A DNA stretch of 12,003 nt from Acidimicrobiales bacterium (GTDB taxonomy: Bacteria > Actinomycetota > Acidimicrobiia > Acidimicrobiales > RAAP-2). The stretch's first letter is position 1, and the number at the start of each line of letters is the position of its first letter. The notes below the pieces were generated by a model. It was not told the DNA's origin. It was given only the letters and a program-made list of their open reading frames with translations, and ran no database searches. The stretch covers positions 1-12,003 of the forward strand of contig JASHWO010000206.1 in assembly GCA_030044045.1 (NCBI GenBank), in the 5' to 3' direction. A program made the translations under genes and the position numbers. Shown here in pieces: positions 5,543-12,003 of the stretch.

Positions 5543-6826
5543 TCACCGCCGGGCGGCGAAGCGGGGCAGGAAGTGGCGGTTGGCCGCCAGCAGGGCGTCG
5601 GCCAGCTCGGCCGCCACCGGGTACTGGCCCACTAGGGGGTTGGCCAGCAGGGCCCGCACCACGGCGTCGCGGCTGCCGGTGGTCGCCGCCTCCACTGCCA
5701 GGCGCTCGTAGGCCTTGCACTGCTCGACCAGGCCCAGCATCTCCGGCGGCAGCGGCCGCTGCGGGAGGGGGTGGGCGCCGTCCCGGTCGACCACCGCCGG
5801 CACCTCCACCACCGCGTCGTCCGGCAAGCCGGGCAGGGCGCCGTCGTTCCGCGCGTCCACCACCTGGACGTCGCCCGTGCCGGCGTGGAGCGAGGCCATG
5901 AGGCGCACCGCCGCCTCCGAGTAGTAGGCGCCGCCTCGGCGGGAGAGGGCCTCGGGCTTGGTGACCAGCGACGGGTCCCGGTACTCCTCCAGCAGCTCGG
6001 CCTCCAGATCGGCCACCACCTCGGCCCGGGGGCGGTAGCCGGGGGTGCGCTGGTGGGCCAGCTCGGCGTCGCGGGCGTAGTAGTAGTGGAGGTAGTAGGA
6101 AGGAAGGGCCTCGAGCAGGTGGATGAGCGGGAGCGGGGAGCCGCACTCCATCTCCAGCTCCGGCCCGAAGCGGTCGAGGAGCTCGGGCAGGCGGTCGAGG
6201 CCGTCCACCGTGGCCGAGCGGACCCAGGTCAGGTGGTTCAGCCCGACGTGCTCCAGGGCGACGGCGTCGGGGTCCACCCCGCCGAGGTAGTGGCCGAGCC
6301 GGCGCTGCACCCACCGGGCCACGTTGCAGAGCCCCAACGCCCGGTGGCCCTGGTCGGCCAGGGCCTGGGTGACGATGCCCACCGGGTTCGTGAAGTCGAC
6401 CAGCCAGGCGCCCGGGGCCGCCCGGTGGGCCGTCTCCTCGGCCAGCTCCAGCACCACCGGCACGGTGCGCAAGGCCTTGGCCAGCCCGCCGGGGCCGGTG
6501 GTCTCCTGGCCCAGGCAGCCGTGCCCGAGGGGCAGCGTCTCGTCCGAGCGGCGCGCCGCCTGGCCACCGATCCGTAGCTGGACCACCACGAAGTCGGCCC
6601 CCTCCAGGGCCTGGTCCCGCGACGAGGTGGTGACCAGCCGGCCCGCCCAGCCACGGTGGCGGAGGATCCGCTCGGACAGGCTGCCCACCGGCCCCAGCCG
6701 GGAGGCGTCCGGGTCGAGCAGGACCAGCTCGTCCACCACCAGGCGGTCCTGGTGGTCACAGAGCCCCTCCACCAGCTCGGGGGTGTAGGTGCTCCCCCCA
6801 CCCACGATGACCATCTTCACACCCAT
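5543..6826 (-). CDS. Glycoside hydrolase family 4, 6-phospho-beta-glucosidase-like
   Basis: The product has 427 residues, the usual GH4 length. GH4 enzymes cleave phosphorylated glycosides by an NAD- and Mn-dependent redox mechanism in the cytoplasm. Seen in order: the Rossmann NAD loop VIVGGGSTYTPEL (6-18), QETTGPGGLAKALRTVPV (107-124), FTNPVGIVTQAL (145-156), the metal ligands Cys167-Asn168 in GLCNVARW and His198 in GLNHLTW, and PSYYLHYYY (242-250) with the catalytic tyrosine region. The ATG at 6826 has no ribosome binding site but follows a TACCTT -10 box by 7 nt. It is divergent from a GlcNAc-kinase-like gene, which suggests a shared sugar pathway. CNVARW is an unusual version of the common CNVPI-type motif, so substrate (phospho-glucoside or phospho-chitobiose) is open. 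Confidence 0.93.
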   Translation of the reverse strand: MGVKMVIVGGGSTYTPELVEGLCDHQDRLVVDELVLLDPDASRLGPVGSLSERILRHRGWAGRLVTTSSRDQALEGADFVVVQLRIGGQAARRSDETLPLGHGCLGQETTGPGGLAKALRTVPVVLELAEETAHRAAPGAWLVDFTNPVGIVTQALADQGHRALGLCNVARWVQRRLGHYLGGVDPDAVALEHVGLNHLTWVRSATVDGLDRLPELLDRFGPELEMECGSPLPLIHLLEALPSYYLHYYYARDAELAHQRTPGYRPRAEVVADLEAELLEEYRDPSLVTKPEALSRRGGAYYSEAAVRLMASLHAGTGDVQVVDARNDGALPGLPDDAVVEVPAVVDRDGAHPLPQRPLPPEMLGLVEQCKAYERLAVEAATTGSRDAVVRALLANPLVGQYPVAAELADALLAANRHFLPRFAARR

Positions 6827-6833
6827 CGCCCCG

Positions 6834-6839
6834 AAGGTA
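6834..6839 (-). promoter_or_regulatory. -10 box TACCTT for the GH4 gene, leaderless
   Basis: On the minus strand TACCTT (6839-6834) fits TANNNT and ends 7 nt before the GH4 ATG at 6826. It lies back to back with the plus-strand TACAAT at 6851-6856, with 11 bp between the two boxes, so one bound protein could control both genes. Confidence 0.5.
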
Positions 6840-6850
6840 ACAGGGACCCT

Positions 6851-6856
6851 TACAAT
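6851..6856 (+). promoter_or_regulatory. -10 box TACAAT for the sugar kinase gene, leaderless
   Basis: TACAAT is a near-consensus -10 box ending 7 nt before the GTG at 6864. An ATG at 6855 overlaps the box itself and is therefore a poor start. No ribosome binding site is visible before either codon. Confidence 0.6.
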
Positions 6857-6863
6857 GCGCGCC

Positions 6864-7889
6864 GTGCCGACCACGAACGACGACCGGGGCGGCACGGACG
6901 CGCCGCCCCCCGTCCTCCTGGCGGTCGACGGGGGGGCCTCCAAGACCGACGTCGTGGTCGTCGCCACCGACGGCACGGTCCTCGGGCGGGCGAGGGGTCC
7001 CGCCTCCAACCACCAGATGGTGGGCATGGCGGCGATGGTGGACAACCTGGCCGCCACCGTCGCCGAGGCCGTCGCCGCTGTGGCCGGCGTGGCCGGCACC
7101 GAGGGCCCCGTCGCCCCCTACGGCGTCTACTGCCTGGCCGGCGTCGACCTGCCGGTGGACGAGGAGAAGGTGGGCGCGGCGGTGCAGGCCGCCGGGTGGA
7201 CCGTCCGTTGCGACGTGCGCAACGACGCCTTCGCCGTCCTACGGACCGGGGCCACCGGCCCCTTCGGCGTGGGGGTGGTCTGCGGGACCGGTCTCAACTG
7301 CGTCGGGATCGGGCCCGGCAACCACACGGTGCGCTTCCCGTCACTGGGCGAGCTCTCGGGCGACGTCACCCCCGGGGGGGCCTGGCTCGGGGTGCGGGGG
7401 CTCGGCCTGGCGCTGCGGGCCGGCGACGGCCGGGGCGAGCCCACCGTGTTGTCCCGGCTGGTCCCCGAGCACCTCGGGCTCGACACCCCCGAGGCGGTGC
7501 TCGAGGCCGTCTACACCGGCGAGCTGCCGTTCGCCCGGCTCGTGGCGCTGGCCCGGGTCGTGCTCGAAGCGGCCGAGATCGGCGACGGACCGTCCCGCTC
7601 GGCCGTCGACGAGCTGGTGGGCGAAGTGGTGGCGATGGCCGTCGCCGCGCTCGCTCGGCTGGAGCTCCTCTCCGAGCCGGCCGAGGTGGTGGTGGGGGGC
7701 GGCATCTTCGAGAACCGGCGGTTCTTCGGCCTCGTGCTCGAGGGCGTGCGGGCGCACGCACCCGGCGCCGTCCTGCGCCCGCTGGCCGGGTCGCCACCGG
7801 TACTCGGGGCGGCCCTCCTCGGCCTCGACGCCCTGGGCGCGGGACCCGGCGCCGAGGCGCGCCTGCGCGCGGTGTTGACCGGACGCTGA
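6864..7889 (+). CDS. BadF/BadG-type kinase, N-acetylglucosamine kinase-like
   Basis: The product has 341 residues and an actin-like ATPase fold. Motifs seen are the phosphate-1 loop LLAVDGGASKTD (18-29), the DVRNDAFAVLRTG segment (117-129) with Asn120-Asp121, the phosphate-2 loop VVCGTGLNCVGIG (138-150), GGAWLGVRGLGLALR (171-185) and the adenosine-site loop VVGGGIFENRRFF (276-288). This order fits eukaryotic-type GlcNAc kinases and bacterial BadF/BadG/BcrA/BcrD relatives. ATP-dependent phosphorylation of GlcNAc or a related amino sugar is the likely reaction. Divergence from the GH4 phosphoglycosidase supports a role in amino-sugar or disaccharide use: the kinase would make the phosphorylated substrate without a PTS. 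I took the GTG at 6864 because of its -10 box. Exact sugar is inference. Confidence 0.87.
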   Translation: MPTTNDDRGGTDAPPPVLLAVDGGASKTDVVVVATDGTVLGRARGPASNHQMVGMAAMVDNLAATVAEAVAAVAGVAGTEGPVAPYGVYCLAGVDLPVDEEKVGAAVQAAGWTVRCDVRNDAFAVLRTGATGPFGVGVVCGTGLNCVGIGPGNHTVRFPSLGELSGDVTPGGAWLGVRGLGLALRAGDGRGEPTVLSRLVPEHLGLDTPEAVLEAVYTGELPFARLVALARVVLEAAEIGDGPSRSAVDELVGEVVAMAVAALARLELLSEPAEVVVGGGIFENRRFFGLVLEGVRAHAPGAVLRPLAGSPPVLGAALLGLDALGAGPGAEARLRAVLTGR

Positions 7890-7899
7890 CCGACAGCCC

Positions 7900-7983
7900 G
7901 GCAGACCCCGTCGGACCGCGGACCCGGTCGGGCAGCGGACCCCGGCGGCCCGCTGACTCCTTCGGGGCAGCGAACCCCGCCGG
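7900..7983 (+). repeat. Four degenerate GCAG-GACCCCG-CGG units between kinase and YczE genes
   Basis: Units read GGCAGACCCCGTCGG (7900-7914), GCGGACCCGGTCGG (7918-7931), GGCAGCGGACCCCGGCGG (7931-7948) and GGGCAGCGAACCCCGCCGG (about 7965-7983). They are imperfect and unevenly spaced. They begin 11 nt after the kinase stop and end just before the leader -10 box. Either a decayed repeat, a protein binding array or chance in GC-rich DNA. I see no clear terminator hairpin with a T-run here. Confidence 0.4.
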
Positions 7984-8001
7984 CCTGCCGGCCCGGTTGG
8001 G

Positions 8002-8007
8002 TAGGCT
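8002..8007 (+). promoter_or_regulatory. -10 box TAGGCT before the leader ORF of the YczE-like gene
   Basis: TAGGCT fits TANNNT and ends 5 nt before the ATG at 8013, so a transcript would begin at or very near that ATG. The ATG opens a 19-codon leader ORF rather than the YczE-like frame. Confidence 0.45.
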
Positions 8008-8012
8008 GCGCC

Positions 8013-8064
8013 ATGTCCGCTGGCCAGCCGCACCGTCACCGCGCCGGCACGGCAGGGCGCAAGG

Positions 8065-8072
<8 letters not shown>
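8013..8072 (+). CDS. Putative leaderless 19-residue leader peptide
   Basis: The ATG at 8013 sits 5 nt after a -10 box and opens MSAGQPHRHRAGTAGRKGA, stopping with TGA at 8070-8072. The stop lies inside the first codons of the next gene: GTG of the YczE-like frame is at 8065, an 8-nt overlap (GTGCCTGA). The peptide is basic, with three His/Arg pairs, and carries no recognisable domain. The placement suggests a leader whose translation couples to or attenuates the downstream gene. Chance is possible because the ORF is short. Confidence 0.3.

Positions 8073-12003
<3,931 letters not shown>

Noticed and set aside
7900..7983. CRISPR-like or terminator structure
   Set aside because: Units are imperfect, 14-19 bp and irregularly spaced, with no spacers, no long stem and no T-run.

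Overview
The window is very GC-rich. It uses GTG as well as ATG starts, has dense head-to-tail and tail-to-tail gene packing, and has several start codons placed 5-7 nt after a TANNNT -10 box (leaderless style). Together with a DUF3040 protein, a BadF-type sugar kinase and a GH4 phosphoglycosidase, this points to a chromosome segment of a high-GC actinobacterium (Actinomycetota). I cannot name the species or genus. I see no tRNA, rRNA, CRISPR array, phage gene or complete insertion sequence.

Layout. On the left edge is the 5' end of a ROK-family sugar kinase (minus, cut by the window). Next is a ~185-bp dispersed repeat (copy 1), then a DUF3040 membrane protein (minus), a four-TM actinobacterial membrane protein (plus), a LapA-like small membrane protein (minus, overlapping the previous gene tail to tail) and an acyl-CoA synthetase (plus). 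A second, inverted copy of the dispersed repeat follows directly after the synthetase stop. Then come three minus-strand genes. A DUF6036-type nucleotidyltransferase and an XRE helix-turn-helix regulator form an overlapping pair with an AT-rich palindromic operator, which looks like a toxin-antitoxin module. Upstream of them is a GH4 phosphoglycosidase. The GH4 gene is divergent from an N-acetylglucosamine-kinase-like gene, with only 37 bp between their starts. After that come a leader ORF and a YczE-like membrane protein (plus). Its open frame runs antisense through the 3' end of a DHA2 MFS exporter fused to a MarR-like domain (minus). The exporter overlaps the end of an MMPL/RND-type transporter (minus, cut by the right edge) by GTGA.

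How the genes fit together. GH4 glycosidase plus GlcNAc-type kinase look like a small amino-sugar or beta-glucoside utilisation unit with back-to-back leaderless promoters. MMPL plus DHA2-MarR look like an export operon with a built-in regulatory or sensory domain. The HTH/nucleotidyltransferase pair is an accessory module.

The least explained structure is the inverted pair of ~185-bp elements (about 164-353 and 4168-4343). They have terminal inverted repeats, an internal hairpin over an ATG, and a differences pattern (mostly one codon phase, 15-nt indel) that suggests a short basic protein of about 55 residues. All family calls come from reading the sequence; none was checked against a database.
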